In this document: positions 13,091 to 20,723 of the stretch, in pieces | How the letters are laid out: every line of letters starts with the position of its first letter | How positions within the stretch are numbered: the stretch's first letter is position 1 | Virus record (IMG/VR): IMGVR_UViG_3300009180_000170 | Span: 1 to 28,376 of that record | Strand: one strand, 5' to 3' | DNA: 28,376 nucleotides | Source: a virus | Program-made: the position numbers and the translations under genes | Notes under the pieces: generated by a model | Database searches by the model: none | The model's input: the letters and a program-made list of their open reading frames with translations, nothing else | Told to the model about the DNA's origin: nothing

Positions 13091-14137
13091 ATGCCAAGAC
13101 TAAGCCTGTGGAAACCTGAAAAAACAAACGACTATCATTTCATGGATAGACTTATCCGTGAACAATTTATGGTAGGCGGTACTGGTGTGTTGATCCACAA
13201 ATATTTACAACCAGCAGATCAAGGTGCCAGCAATGATCCGACCAAGCCCAACTATAGAGCCGATGATATATTAAACGAAACTAAGATACAAGACTTGCTG
13301 TTCTTAGAAATTCGTGATAGAATTTATGATCCCGACGTCTACGAACTTCGCGGAGTTTATAACGTAGGTGATCAGGATTTTGACTTAACACAATTTGGTT
13401 TATTTTTAAGTGCTGATACTATCTATATTACTTTCCATACCAATGACATGGTCGACAGAATGGGACGTAAACTCATGGCAGGAGATGTACTAGAACTGCC
13501 GCATATTCGCGATGATTTATTGTTGGACGAAACCAAGCCCGCTATCAATAAGTTTTACGTTATTCAAGATGCTAGTCGTGCCGCAGAAGGTTTTAGTCAA
13601 ACTTGGTATCCACACATTTGGCGTATCAAAGCCAGTCCAATGACAGATGCTCAAGAGTATAGAGATATTTTATCACAGCCTGCAGACAATGGTGTCGACA
13701 CATTAAAAGATGCATTGAGTACGTATCAAAAAGAACTAGAAATATCCAAAGCTATTATTGCTCGTGGTGAACAGCTTGCACCTACTATTTTAGATGATGG
13801 CAGTAATATATTACAAAACACAACCAAGCCTTATCAAGCAGATGCTGATCCAACTTATAATCACGGAGAAGCATTAGACTCGGGTCTAAGTTTCCCTTTA
13901 ACTCCAAAGCAGGGAGATTTCTTTTTACGCACAGACTACAAACCCGCGGCATTGTTTGCTTATCGTGGCACACGTTGGCAACGTATGCAAACTGACAATG
14001 GACCAGTTGACTTAAGAGACAAAGTTCTCAATGCCGCTGGCTTTATCAATAATGATGCTGTCACTGTTGTTGGCAATCAAGAATTCCCAGAACGTCAAGC
14101 ACTGAGCCAAGTAGTATTACCTAAATCAGATTTTTAA
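13091..14137 (+). CDS. 14: gp14-like neck protein
   Basis: A 348-aa virion protein. The N-terminal 160 residues fit the T4 gp14 layout: an FMDRLIREQFMVGGTGVLIH segment (compare LVDSLVTESIQMRGYDVYYL), an Asp-rich stretch with ILNE, then FDLTQFGLFLSADTIYITF (compare FFSKFGMQVNDEVTLSI) and a GDVLELP motif before a Leu/Ile strand. T4 gp14 is 256 aa. The extra C-terminal 150 residues include a QGDFFLRTDYKPAALFAY...W module of the type also inserted in the sheath. It forms the neck with gp13 and gp15. It is the first plus-strand gene after the porin and is followed 2 nt later by gp15. The identity to gp14 rather than another gp14-like virion protein is moderate. Confidence 0.65.
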   Translation: MPRLSLWKPEKTNDYHFMDRLIREQFMVGGTGVLIHKYLQPADQGASNDPTKPNYRADDILNETKIQDLLFLEIRDRIYDPDVYELRGVYNVGDQDFDLTQFGLFLSADTIYITFHTNDMVDRMGRKLMAGDVLELPHIRDDLLLDETKPAINKFYVIQDASRAAEGFSQTWYPHIWRIKASPMTDAQEYRDILSQPADNGVDTLKDALSTYQKELEISKAIIARGEQLAPTILDDGSNILQNTTKPYQADADPTYNHGEALDSGLSFPLTPKQGDFFLRTDYKPAALFAYRGTRWQRMQTDNGPVDLRDKVLNAAGFINNDAVTVVGNQEFPERQALSQVVLPKSDF

Positions 14138-14139
14138 TT

Positions 14140-15495
14140 ATGCAACAATATTTTTACGATGAACAAATAAGAAAATACCTAACGCAGTTTATGCGTATCT
14201 TAGGGGGATTTTCAGTTAAAACTGGCAAGGATAGAAACGGCAACGAAAGTTACATTCAAGTGCCTGTGCGCTATGGCGACATTAATCGTATGGCTGCTCA
14301 CATTTTAAAAAATCAAAGTGAGAACATGATTAACACCGTTCCGTTTATCAGTTGTTATGTCACAGATCTACAAATCAGCGCAGAACGTAGAAGTAATCCT
14401 ACACACGTTAGTAAAGTGCAGGTCTATGAAAAGAAAGTTGATCCCACAACCGGAGATTACATCGAAGGCGAAGTGGGCAATACTTATACTGTAGAACGCT
14501 ATATGCCTGTGCCCTACGACTTAACAGTACAAGTGGATATATGGACCAGTAACACAGATCAAAAGCTACAATTAATAGAACAATTATTGGTATTATTTAA
14601 TCCCAGTATTAACTTAAAATCCAACAGCAATCCCTTTGACTGGAGTAACTTAACCTACACCGAGCTAGTAAACGTTGTATGGAGTGTGCGACAAGTTCCT
14701 CAGGGCACAGATGACATCATCGATGTTGCGGCATTAAATTTTAACATTCCTATATTAATTAATCCTCCGGCTAAAGTTAAACGTCAAACTCTTATACATA
14801 CAATATTAAACGAGATTAAAAAATTAAAAGAAGAAGATCCAATAGATTGGATCGAAGATGATCCAATACCAAACAAACAATGGGTAGTAGTTACATTTGA
14901 AAATTTAAAATTGCAGGTTAGAATAGAAGGTGATCGTGCCACGCTGTTAAACAAAGCAGGTGGGCTCACTGACGAAGATGGCAACTTACTATCATGGGAA
15001 ACTTTATTAAAACCATTTGGTGATTTAAGATTAGGTATCAGTAATCTACGTCTACGACGAGGCAGTGATCCCAGTGATCCCAACAACGACATTGTTGCCA
15101 CTGTTGCAGAAATAGACACAGACAATCCAAATGTTGCTGTCATAGATGTTGATCAAGATAGTTTGCCCAGTGCTAGTTTAGCGGCTATCAATGCAATCAT
15201 TAATCCCAGTCGTGTTGCCCCTGGCAGAAATTTACCTGCGGCAACAACAGGGCAACGATATCTAGTATTGGAAGATGTGCCTAATAATAATTTCTGGGGT
15301 GTAACAGACGCTCGAGCCAATGACATTATACAATACAACGGAAGTAACTGGATTATAAGTTTTAATTCATCTGCTAATACCGAAGCCATTGTATTAAATA
15401 CGACTACTGGTATATTGTACGAGTGGCGATCAGGTCAATGGATTAGTGTGTTTGAAGGCACATATCAAAACGGATGGTGGAGAATTTATCTTTGA
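14140..15495 (+). CDS. 15: Tail terminator / sheath stabiliser gp15
   Basis: A 451-aa protein matching T4 gp15 in its first 230 residues: YFYDEQIRKYLTQFMRILGG near the start (T4 YFYNSSFRRYATLMGDLF), YIQVPVRYGD (T4 FIRVPITYAS), VPFISCYVTDLQIS (T4 LPRINLHLVDFSY), YMPVPYDLTVQVDIWTSNTD (T4 PIKMIYELSIFTRYEDD), then LIEQLLVLFNPSI. T4 gp15 is 272 aa and caps the tail tube and sheath. The extra C-terminal 200 residues hold two G/Y-rich modules ending in W (about residues 370-450), again like the sheath inserts. It directly follows gp14, as in T4, and its final codons overlap the NUDIX start. Confidence 0.8.
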   Translation: MQQYFYDEQIRKYLTQFMRILGGFSVKTGKDRNGNESYIQVPVRYGDINRMAAHILKNQSENMINTVPFISCYVTDLQISAERRSNPTHVSKVQVYEKKVDPTTGDYIEGEVGNTYTVERYMPVPYDLTVQVDIWTSNTDQKLQLIEQLLVLFNPSINLKSNSNPFDWSNLTYTELVNVVWSVRQVPQGTDDIIDVAALNFNIPILINPPAKVKRQTLIHTILNEIKKLKEEDPIDWIEDDPIPNKQWVVVTFENLKLQVRIEGDRATLLNKAGGLTDEDGNLLSWETLLKPFGDLRLGISNLRLRRGSDPSDPNNDIVATVAEIDTDNPNVAVIDVDQDSLPSASLAAINAIINPSRVAPGRNLPAATTGQRYLVLEDVPNNNFWGVTDARANDIIQYNGSNWIISFNSSANTEAIVLNTTTGILYEWRSGQWISVFEGTYQNGWWRIYL

Positions 15496-15974
15496 AACAG
15501 TTTAGAGGTGTTGGTGCTATTATAGTCAGCGAAGACTCAGGTCGAGTCATGACAGTGTTACGCAGTCCGCAAGAAAGCTATCCCAACACTTGGACGTTTG
15601 CTGGAGGTAAAGTTGAAGCCGATGAATCAGAAATCAACGGACTACGCAGAGAGTTACAAGAAGAACTTCAACTAATTAAAATAAAAAAAATAATACCGTT
15701 GCATAGATATCAAAGTCGAAGTAAAGATTTTGTCTATGACACTTTTGTAGTATTAGTTAACAAAGAATTTATACCCGAGCTTAATTGGGAGAATGCCGGC
15801 TATGCATGGACTAGCATAGATAGTTTGCCCAGCCCATTGCATCCAAAAGCCCGTCAAATGATTAGTTCTAGCAGGCTAATTAAAAAATTTAAAAACTTCT
15901 ATAGTTGGATTGATAAGAAGAATGTCAGCAGAGATAATTCCATTCCCGAAAAAGATAAAACTACGACGATTTAA
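15492..15974 (+). CDS. NUDIX hydrolase
   Basis: A 160-aa protein with the NUDIX box from GKVEADE to RELQEELQL (residues about 39-61). All Glu ligands of the REUxEE signature are present, but the conserved Gly near the end of the box is Gln. NUDIX enzymes hydrolyse nucleoside diphosphates linked to other groups, including oxidised dNTPs, NAD-type cofactors and RNA caps; the substrate here is unknown. TTG 15492 is the preferred start: it has GGAG about 9 nt upstream and overlaps the gp15 stop (TTGA). An ATG at 15474 is also in frame but lacks a ribosome site. Its place in a virion operon is unusual for a housekeeping enzyme. Confidence 0.8.
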   Translation: MKQFRGVGAIIVSEDSGRVMTVLRSPQESYPNTWTFAGGKVEADESEINGLRRELQEELQLIKIKKIIPLHRYQSRSKDFVYDTFVVLVNKEFIPELNWENAGYAWTSIDSLPSPLHPKARQMISSSRLIKKFKNFYSWIDKKNVSRDNSIPEKDKTTTI

Positions 15975-16308
15975 AAGCGTTGATTTATATCATTGCTGGG
16001 ATCGTCGATTAGACAATCCCTTGCTGAATAGTTTGTTCAAACAAGAAGTCAGTTATGTAGAGCGTTGGTACTTGCAGACCGTGCATCTTCTTAACATGGA
16101 ATTAGTCGAGCACCCATTAATAATAACGTTAATGGCAGATAATACTCTAGACTTATTAATCGAGCTTATTAAAAAAGATTTAGAGATTCAAAAATCTGTG
16201 GAAGATGATGTTACTATAGCCACAGATTATAATTTGATTAGACTTAATAAGTGGCTGGTTAAGTTTCAAGGTCTACTTCAATACCGTCATCGACTTTATA
16301 ACTTTTAG
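15922..16308 (+). CDS. Unknown 128-aa protein, last gene of the plus-strand block
   Basis: A 128-aa protein starting MSAEIIPFPKKIKLRRF, with an AAGAAG ribosome site just upstream. It looks helical, has several aromatic residues (YHCWDRR, YVERWYLQTVHLL) and a basic N-terminus. It overlaps the NUDIX gene by 53 nt in another frame, and its last 50 nt overlap the convergent glycosyltransferase gene. No family is recognised and no signal or membrane segment is seen. Co-transcription with gp14 and gp15 suggests a virion or assembly role. The double overlap is typical of compact phage genomes, and the reading frame remains open and protein-like throughout. Confidence 0.62.
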   Translation: MSAEIIPFPKKIKLRRFKSVDLYHCWDRRLDNPLLNSLFKQEVSYVERWYLQTVHLLNMELVEHPLIITLMADNTLDLLIELIKKDLEIQKSVEDDVTIATDYNLIRLNKWLVKFQGLLQYRHRLYNF

Positions 16309-16897
16309 TACCAAGATGGCCTAACTCGCAGGTTGTTTGTACATCAAGCCAAATATCTGTGCTGATACATTTTCTAAAAAACTCAATGTCTTCGCCTGTG
16401 TAGTGACCGTCATAGTAGCCTATTTCAAACCAAGGCTGTTTAATTTTCTTAAACACTGGAGTTTTAATTAAACAAAAACCTAGACCCATTGCTGCCACTT
16501 TGATGTGACTATCTGTTTGTTCATCGCATCGTACGTGAGTATCCCAAGCGTCGATTTCTGTCCATGCTGTTGTAATAAACGGAGCGACACGTTTGCTGTA
16601 AGCGGCACCGACAATGTCTTCATCGAAATCCAATAAATTAATTACATGATATGGTTCAAATTCCATGTCACTGTCAATAAACATAACATGAGTTGCTTCC
16701 CATTCTTGGGCCGACTTAACAAGTTCATAACGCTGATTTACAATTAAAGTTCCTGGACTTATAAAGAGTTTGTTATCAATTTCCAATTCAGCTAACACGC
16801 TAGCAAGATTGTACAAGCAAAAGCTAGTCGCGGTGTGCATCTGGTCTCTAGCTGGTATACATATCGCCAATTTTATTTCAGAGTATTTGTTTGTCAT
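16259..16897 (-). CDS. Glycosyltransferase, GT-A fold
   Basis: A 212-aa protein with GT-A features: LAICIPARDQMHTATSF at the N-terminus, and THVMFIDSDMEF giving the metal-binding DxD (Asp75-Ser-Asp77). These are followed by DIVGAAYSKR and a later YTGEDIEFFRKC acidic segment that may supply the catalytic base. Similar small transferases are common in marine phages. It would move a sugar from a nucleotide-sugar to a phage structural protein, the DNA or host surface sugar. The acceptor is not visible. It is coupled by ATGA to the 197-aa gene and lies at the end of the fibre cluster, so fibre or capsid glycosylation is a reasonable guess. The stop overlaps the convergent 128-aa gene. Confidence 0.78.
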   Translation of the reverse strand: MTNKYSEIKLAICIPARDQMHTATSFCLYNLASVLAELEIDNKLFISPGTLIVNQRYELVKSAQEWEATHVMFIDSDMEFEPYHVINLLDFDEDIVGAAYSKRVAPFITTAWTEIDAWDTHVRCDEQTDSHIKVAAMGLGFCLIKTPVFKKIKQPWFEIGYYDGHYTGEDIEFFRKCISTDIWLDVQTTCELGHLGTKSYKVDDGIEVDLET

Positions 16898-17487
16898 TTA
16901 ATTTTCTTTAACAGTAATTTCTTAGCTGGGGCCTGTTCTTTAGAGTTAGATTCAGGTTGAGGTTGATTTGGCTCTGGAGCCGAAATTCCAATTTCCATTT
17001 CAGCGTTGGCTGTGGCAACTTTAATTGCATTTGCTAATTTAACGCAAATTTGTGTGGACTTAATGTATAAGTCTTCGGGTAGTTTGACCATTTTGCTCAT
17101 AGTTTCAACTGTGGGTCTTCCAAAAGTTAATAACTCTATAGCAGCCTGTTTGCCTAAAAAGTTTACCCAGTAGTCTTGTTCGGAATCTTGCCAATTATTA
17201 ACAGCGTCCGTTAATGTTGCAGTATCTTGTTGATCTAGAATTTTTAGTAGTTTAGATTTTTCTTCTTCTAAACATAGTTTTTCAAAAGTTCGAGTTTCTG
17301 TTTCCAGATCACTGTCGATCTTTCTAATTTTATTAATTATATCTATGACAGAACGCGAGTATGCTGATCCTGCGAGATTATTAAAATTTTCTTGTTCAAA
17401 ATCACTGAGAACATGAAACGGGCAAGAATCTAGCAATTCTTTATACCTGTTATTTGTTGGTTTAGCAGTTGTCTTTTTTGTGGTCAT
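16894..17487 (-). CDS. Unknown 197-aa protein before the glycosyltransferase
   Basis: A 197-aa protein with a Lys/Thr-rich start, a helical middle (two helices with ELLDSCPFHVLSDFEQENF and a Leu/Glu-rich segment) and a Pro/Gln/Glu-rich tail ending KKLLLKKIK. No signal or membrane span is present. I do not recognise it. It has a late promoter and a hairpin over its ribosome site, and its stop overlaps the glycosyltransferase start, so it is a late protein probably linked to that enzyme or to virion assembly. Confidence 0.65.
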   Translation of the reverse strand: MTTKKTTAKPTNNRYKELLDSCPFHVLSDFEQENFNNLAGSAYSRSVIDIINKIRKIDSDLETETRTFEKLCLEEEKSKLLKILDQQDTATLTDAVNNWQDSEQDYWVNFLGKQAAIELLTFGRPTVETMSKMVKLPEDLYIKSTQICVKLANAIKVATANAEMEIGISAPEPNQPQPESNSKEQAPAKKLLLKKIK

Positions 17488-17491
17488 AAAA

Positions 17492-17519
17492 AAATACCTT
17501 GATGTTATTCAAGGTATTT
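17492..17519 (-). promoter_or_regulatory. Ribosome-site hairpin overlapping the late promoter (197-aa gene)
   Basis: A perfect 11-bp inverted repeat AAATACCTTGA/TCAAGGTATTT with a 6-nt loop. The left arm overlaps the TATAAATA box, and the right arm contains the AAGG ribosome site 8-11 nt before the ATG. Read-through RNA would be folded, while RNA started after the box would lose most of the left arm. This is the same logic as at gp13. Confidence 0.6.
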
Positions 17520-17522
17520 ATA
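17515..17522 (-). promoter_or_regulatory. Late promoter TATAAATA for the 197-aa/glycosyltransferase pair
   Basis: A perfect T4 late box on the minus strand, 27 nt before the ATG at 17487, overlapping the left arm of the hairpin at 17492-17519. Confidence 0.75.
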
Positions 17523-17538
17523 ATCTACTATCTTAAAA

Positions 17539-17733
17539 TTAATGTGCGTAAGGAGTAGTCTGTCCACCGAATCTAGAACTTAAACTAATTTGAGTTCCAG
17601 CTGATTGACCAATCAATCCGCCTAATGTGCCGCTCAATGTAATGTTTTGGCCTGCGCTTGGCGTGATATTAGTGTATGCTTTACGCACACGACCCATTAC
17701 AATTTCGCTGCCTGTTGCTGGTAATAATGCCAT
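17539..17733 (-). CDS. Small virion-associated protein (64 aa)
   Basis: A 64-aa protein MALLPATGSEIVMGRVRKAY with a Gly/Ser-rich middle and a C-terminus ISLSSRFGGQTTPYAH. The pattern of a MALLPxxGxI start and a SLSSxRGG-type tail resembles short structural proteins I recall from cyanophage fibre regions, where a similar motif also caps larger fibre proteins. It has its own late promoter (17754-17761) and an AGGAG site just before the ATG, and lies between the 932-aa fibre and the 197-aa gene. A fibre-associated or cap role is likely but unproven. Confidence 0.65.
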   Translation of the reverse strand: MALLPATGSEIVMGRVRKAYTNITPSAGQNITLSGTLGGLIGQSAGTQISLSSRFGGQTTPYAH

Positions 17734-17753
17734 TTATAAATCTCCTATTGAAT

Positions 17754-17761
17754 TATTTATC
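17754..17761 (-). promoter_or_regulatory. Late promoter GATAAATA for the 64-aa gene, inside a palindrome
   Basis: GATAAATA on the minus strand, 20 nt before the ATG. It sits in a perfect 8-bp inverted repeat (ATTATTTA/TAAATAAT, 17752-17770, 3-nt centre). A TAAATA therefore also faces the plus strand, although no plus-strand gene follows. Confidence 0.6.
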
Positions 17762-17781
17762 GTAAATAATGATTTTGACTT

Positions 17782-17809
17782 ATAAGAAGGGAGGAAACTC
17801 CCTTCTTAT
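17782..17809 (-). terminator. Strong hairpin after the 932-aa fibre gene, probable terminator
   Basis: A perfect 12-bp inverted repeat ATAAGAAGGGAG/CTCCCTTCTTAT with a 4-nt loop, 8 nt past the fibre stop. The T-run after it is poor, so it may instead protect the mRNA 3' end. Confidence 0.6.
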
Positions 17810-17817
17810 TCTACAAA

Positions 17818-20616
17818 TTAATGTAAAGTCTTTTTCATATCCTTACGAAGTTCTTCAATCATAGCTTGTTGTTCTTTGATAGCGTTAACTAAAACAGAAA
17901 CAACTTTGTCATAACGAATAGTCTTGTAACCTTCGATTGCAGACTGTGTAACCAATTCTGGCAATACTGCTTCAACTTCGTCGGCCATTAGACCAATTTG
18001 GTCCATGTGCTTTGGAAGACCCAAAGACTGAGCAAGTTCGCTGGAGTCATATGTATAACCGTTGATAGCCATAACTTTTTCTAGTGCGCTGTCAATTTTA
18101 GATACATTTGTCTTCAAACGTGCGTCAGAGTAGTAAGCTGTAATTTCACCAGTTGCTGTAAGGTTACCAGATACTGTTAAACCACCTGTTGAACAAGCAC
18201 TACTTGTTGACAATGCACCAGTGTGTGTGCTTGCCAAAATAGATGATGTAACATATCCACTTGGGTTAGTACTATTATAAGGTGTAAAGCCTAAAGCTGT
18301 TGTAACATTACCACTTGTAATACCAGTGATATAACCACTTGGGTTAGTACTATTATAAGGTGTAAAGCCTAAAGCTGTTGTAACATTACCACTTGTAATA
18401 CCAGTGATATAACCAGCACCGTTAGTTAGTTGGTTTGTGTTAGTTGGGATACTGAATACACCAGTTGAACTGTTGTAAGCACCTGAACCAGCTGCGAAAC
18501 TAACTGCACCACGAGCCAATGCGTCTGTGTACTGAGTAATTGTTGTTGCGATAGCACCGCTAGTAATTGTTATACCTGTACCTGCGCTGAAATGAGCACG
18601 TACATCACTGGCACTTGGACCTGTGTAAGTAATAACACCAGTTGTGCTGTTGTAACTCAAGCTACCATCACCACCAGAATCAGTAACGCTTACTGCGCCA
18701 CGTGCTAATGCGTCTGTGTACTGAGTGATTGTGTTAGTAATAACACCCGTTGTGCTATTATAGCTAATACCTGTACCAGCACTTACTGCGGCTCTTGCAC
18801 GAGCGTCAGTGAAGAATCTGTTTGTAGAACCTTCAGTGATTTCGTCTGTGTTATCTTTAGCTTGTACAGCACTATCAACATAACTTGTTGTTGCAAAACT
18901 TGCACCGTTAGTCAATTGGTTAGTGTTAGTTGGGATTGTAAATACACCAGTTGTGCTGTTGTAAGCACCGCTGCCAGCTGCGAAACTAACTGCACCACGA
19001 GCCAATGCGTCTGTGTACTGAGTGATTGTTGTTGCTACAACACCAGAAGTTACAGTAATACCTGTACCAGCTGTGATTGCGGCTCTTGCACGAGCGTCAG
19101 TATAGTACAAGTTTGTACCTTCAGTGATACCTGTTGTACTTGGAGTAGTATAGCTGAATACACCAGTTGAACTGTTGTATGATAAGCTACCACCAGCACT
19201 TACTGCACCACGAGCCAATGTATTACTAAAATACTTGTTTGTCACGCCTTCACTGACTACGTCAGTGTCTAAAGTACGTGTACCACCTAATGCTACGCTT
19301 GTACCATTGATAGTGATGCTGTTGTTTGACAAGCTACTATTTGGAATAGAACCTAGACCAAATGTACCAGTTGAGCTGTTGTAACTGATACCAGTGCTAT
19401 TTGTAATGTTTAATGCACTACGTGCGCGAGCATCTGTGAAGTATTGATTTGTACCTTCAGCCAAGTCTGTTGTGCTAACTGCCATTGGGTAATAAACAGC
19501 GCCATTGTTAGTAAATGTCCAAATATCAGAACCTTCGTTCCAACGTAATTGTACGTTGGCTTCGTCACCACGCTTGACTTCAATGCCAGCGTTTTGACTT
19601 GGAGCACCAGTTGCATCACTGTTTAGCGTGATGATGTTGTCAGCCAAGTTAATTGTGTTTGAGTTAACACTTGTTGTTGTACCGCTAACTGTGAAGTTAC
19701 CAGCAACTACAACACCATTGGCATCAACTGTCAATGCTGTGCTACCGTCTACTGTGACTGTAACTGTACCAGTACCTGAGTCAACAACAGAAATGTTGCT
19801 GTTACCTTGAGTAAGAGTACTTGTGCTGATGTTACCAATGGCCGTATCAACATAAGTCTTTGTGGCTGCATCGTTGGCACTACTTGGAGCACCTAGACCG
19901 ATAATTTTGTTACTGTTCATTTCGATGTTGTCACCGAAATTAACTTTGATACCTGCGCTGTCAGTAATGTTCTTACCGGCTGCAATTTGCAATGTACCGT
20001 CAATTTGAATATTTGATGTGCTAGAACCTAATTGTAAAATACCTGTACCAAGTGTCTTGATACGAATGTTTTCGTCTAGGTCAGCAGAGAATGTAATTGT
20101 ACCAGCATCGTCTTGAAGAACTTTTTGTCCGTTAACATACAAAGAACCTGGACCAACGTAAATATCTTTCCACTGCTTGCTTGGGCTACCCAAGTCATAA
20201 GTAACGTCTGCACTTGGAACAATGCTACCAGCGATACTAGAAATACCGCCAGTTAATGTCATACCTGCAAACTGTGGTGTGCCTGCTGTAGATAAGTTTT
20301 GTGCTGTAGTAATTGCACCAGTACTGCTGTTATAGCTAATACCAGTTCCTGCGCTGATTGCGGCTCTTGCGCGAGCATTTGTAAAATATTGTGCAGTTCC
20401 TTCTGCAACATCTGTAGTGCTTAAAACTACAGAACCTGTCTTTGTATTAACGCTTGTAACACCACCGATTTGAACAACGCTGTCAGAGCCGTCATTTTTT
20501 TTGATATAAATTAAACCGTCATATGTGTTAATGCCGATTTCACCTAGTGCTAGCTGGGCTGTCGTTGGGACTTTGCCCGGCGTAGAACTACGCTTTAAAA
20601 TAATTTGATTTGCCAT
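17818..20616 (-). CDS. Tail fibre with C-terminal Peptidase_S74 intramolecular chaperone
   Basis: A 932-aa fibre. The N-terminus MANQIILKRSSTPGKVPTTA and a following LGEIGINTYDGLIYIKK segment form the attachment type found on many marine T4-like fibres. Residues about 60-800 are repeats of D-x-x-EG-x-x-x-(Y/F)FT-x-ARAR-x-A(I/V)SAG followed by SYNSTTGVF, likely a trimeric beta-structured shaft. GFTPYN repeats follow near 735-800. The last 105 residues are an endosialidase-type chaperone domain: YYSDARLKTNV (Ser about 830 and Asp831, the self-cleavage dyad), QIGLMADEVEAVLPELV, YDKVVSVLVNAIKEQ and a final coiled coil. The chaperone folds the trimer and is then cut off. The late promoter is at 20670-20677. 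Confidence 0.92.
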   Translation of the reverse strand: MANQIILKRSSTPGKVPTTAQLALGEIGINTYDGLIYIKKNDGSDSVVQIGGVTSVNTKTGSVVLSTTDVAEGTAQYFTNARARAAISAGTGISYNSSTGAITTAQNLSTAGTPQFAGMTLTGGISSIAGSIVPSADVTYDLGSPSKQWKDIYVGPGSLYVNGQKVLQDDAGTITFSADLDENIRIKTLGTGILQLGSSTSNIQIDGTLQIAAGKNITDSAGIKVNFGDNIEMNSNKIIGLGAPSSANDAATKTYVDTAIGNISTSTLTQGNSNISVVDSGTGTVTVTVDGSTALTVDANGVVVAGNFTVSGTTTSVNSNTINLADNIITLNSDATGAPSQNAGIEVKRGDEANVQLRWNEGSDIWTFTNNGAVYYPMAVSTTDLAEGTNQYFTDARARSALNITNSTGISYNSSTGTFGLGSIPNSSLSNNSITINGTSVALGGTRTLDTDVVSEGVTNKYFSNTLARGAVSAGGSLSYNSSTGVFSYTTPSTTGITEGTNLYYTDARARAAITAGTGITVTSGVVATTITQYTDALARGAVSFAAGSGAYNSTTGVFTIPTNTNQLTNGASFATTSYVDSAVQAKDNTDEITEGSTNRFFTDARARAAVSAGTGISYNSTTGVITNTITQYTDALARGAVSVTDSGGDGSLSYNSTTGVITYTGPSASDVRAHFSAGTGITITSGAIATTITQYTDALARGAVSFAAGSGAYNSSTGVFSIPTNTNQLTNGAGYITGITSGNVTTALGFTPYNSTNPSGYITGITSGNVTTALGFTPYNSTNPSGYVTSSILASTHTGALSTSSACSTGGLTVSGNLTATGEITAYYSDARLKTNVSKIDSALEKVMAINGYTYDSSELAQSLGLPKHMDQIGLMADEVEAVLPELVTQSAIEGYKTIRYDKVVSVLVNAIKEQQAMIEELRKDMKKTLH
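18257..18412 (-). repeat. Tandem 78-bp direct repeat in the 932-aa fibre gene
   Basis: Two adjacent copies (18257-18334 and 18335-18412) appear identical by eye and encode 26 residues each, including SGNVTTALGFTPYNSTNPSG. Identity at third codon positions suggests a recent duplication or gene conversion. Confidence 0.9.
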
Positions 20617-20669
20617 TGAGTATATACTCCCTTAAGGGACGATAAAATATTCGATCTTATCGTTCGAAT

Positions 20670-20677
20670 TATTTATC
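20670..20677 (-). promoter_or_regulatory. Late promoter GATAAATA for the 932-aa fibre
   Basis: GATAAATA on the minus strand, 53 nt before the ATG. The leader is unusually structured: CGATAA/TTATCG can pair across 11 nt, CCCTTAAGGG covers the AAGGGAG ribosome site, and GAGTATATACTC is a perfect palindrome ending 2 nt before the ATG. Confidence 0.6.
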
Positions 20678-20723
20678 TAAAACTTGAGTATTACTTTGAA
20701 TTATGTTATGAATAGTGGCGATT

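Noticed and set aside
17752-17770. Palindrome as a bidirectional late promoter
   Set aside because: A TAAATA also faces the plus strand, but the plus direction has no gene for several kilobases, only antisense fibre sequence.
18862-19170. Cys-rich 102-codon open frame on the plus strand
   Set aside because: It is antisense to the fibre repeats. The Cys/Thr/Ser pattern is the reverse complement of repeated codons, with no ribosome site. Several similar plus-strand frames between 17800 and 26000 were dropped for the same reason.
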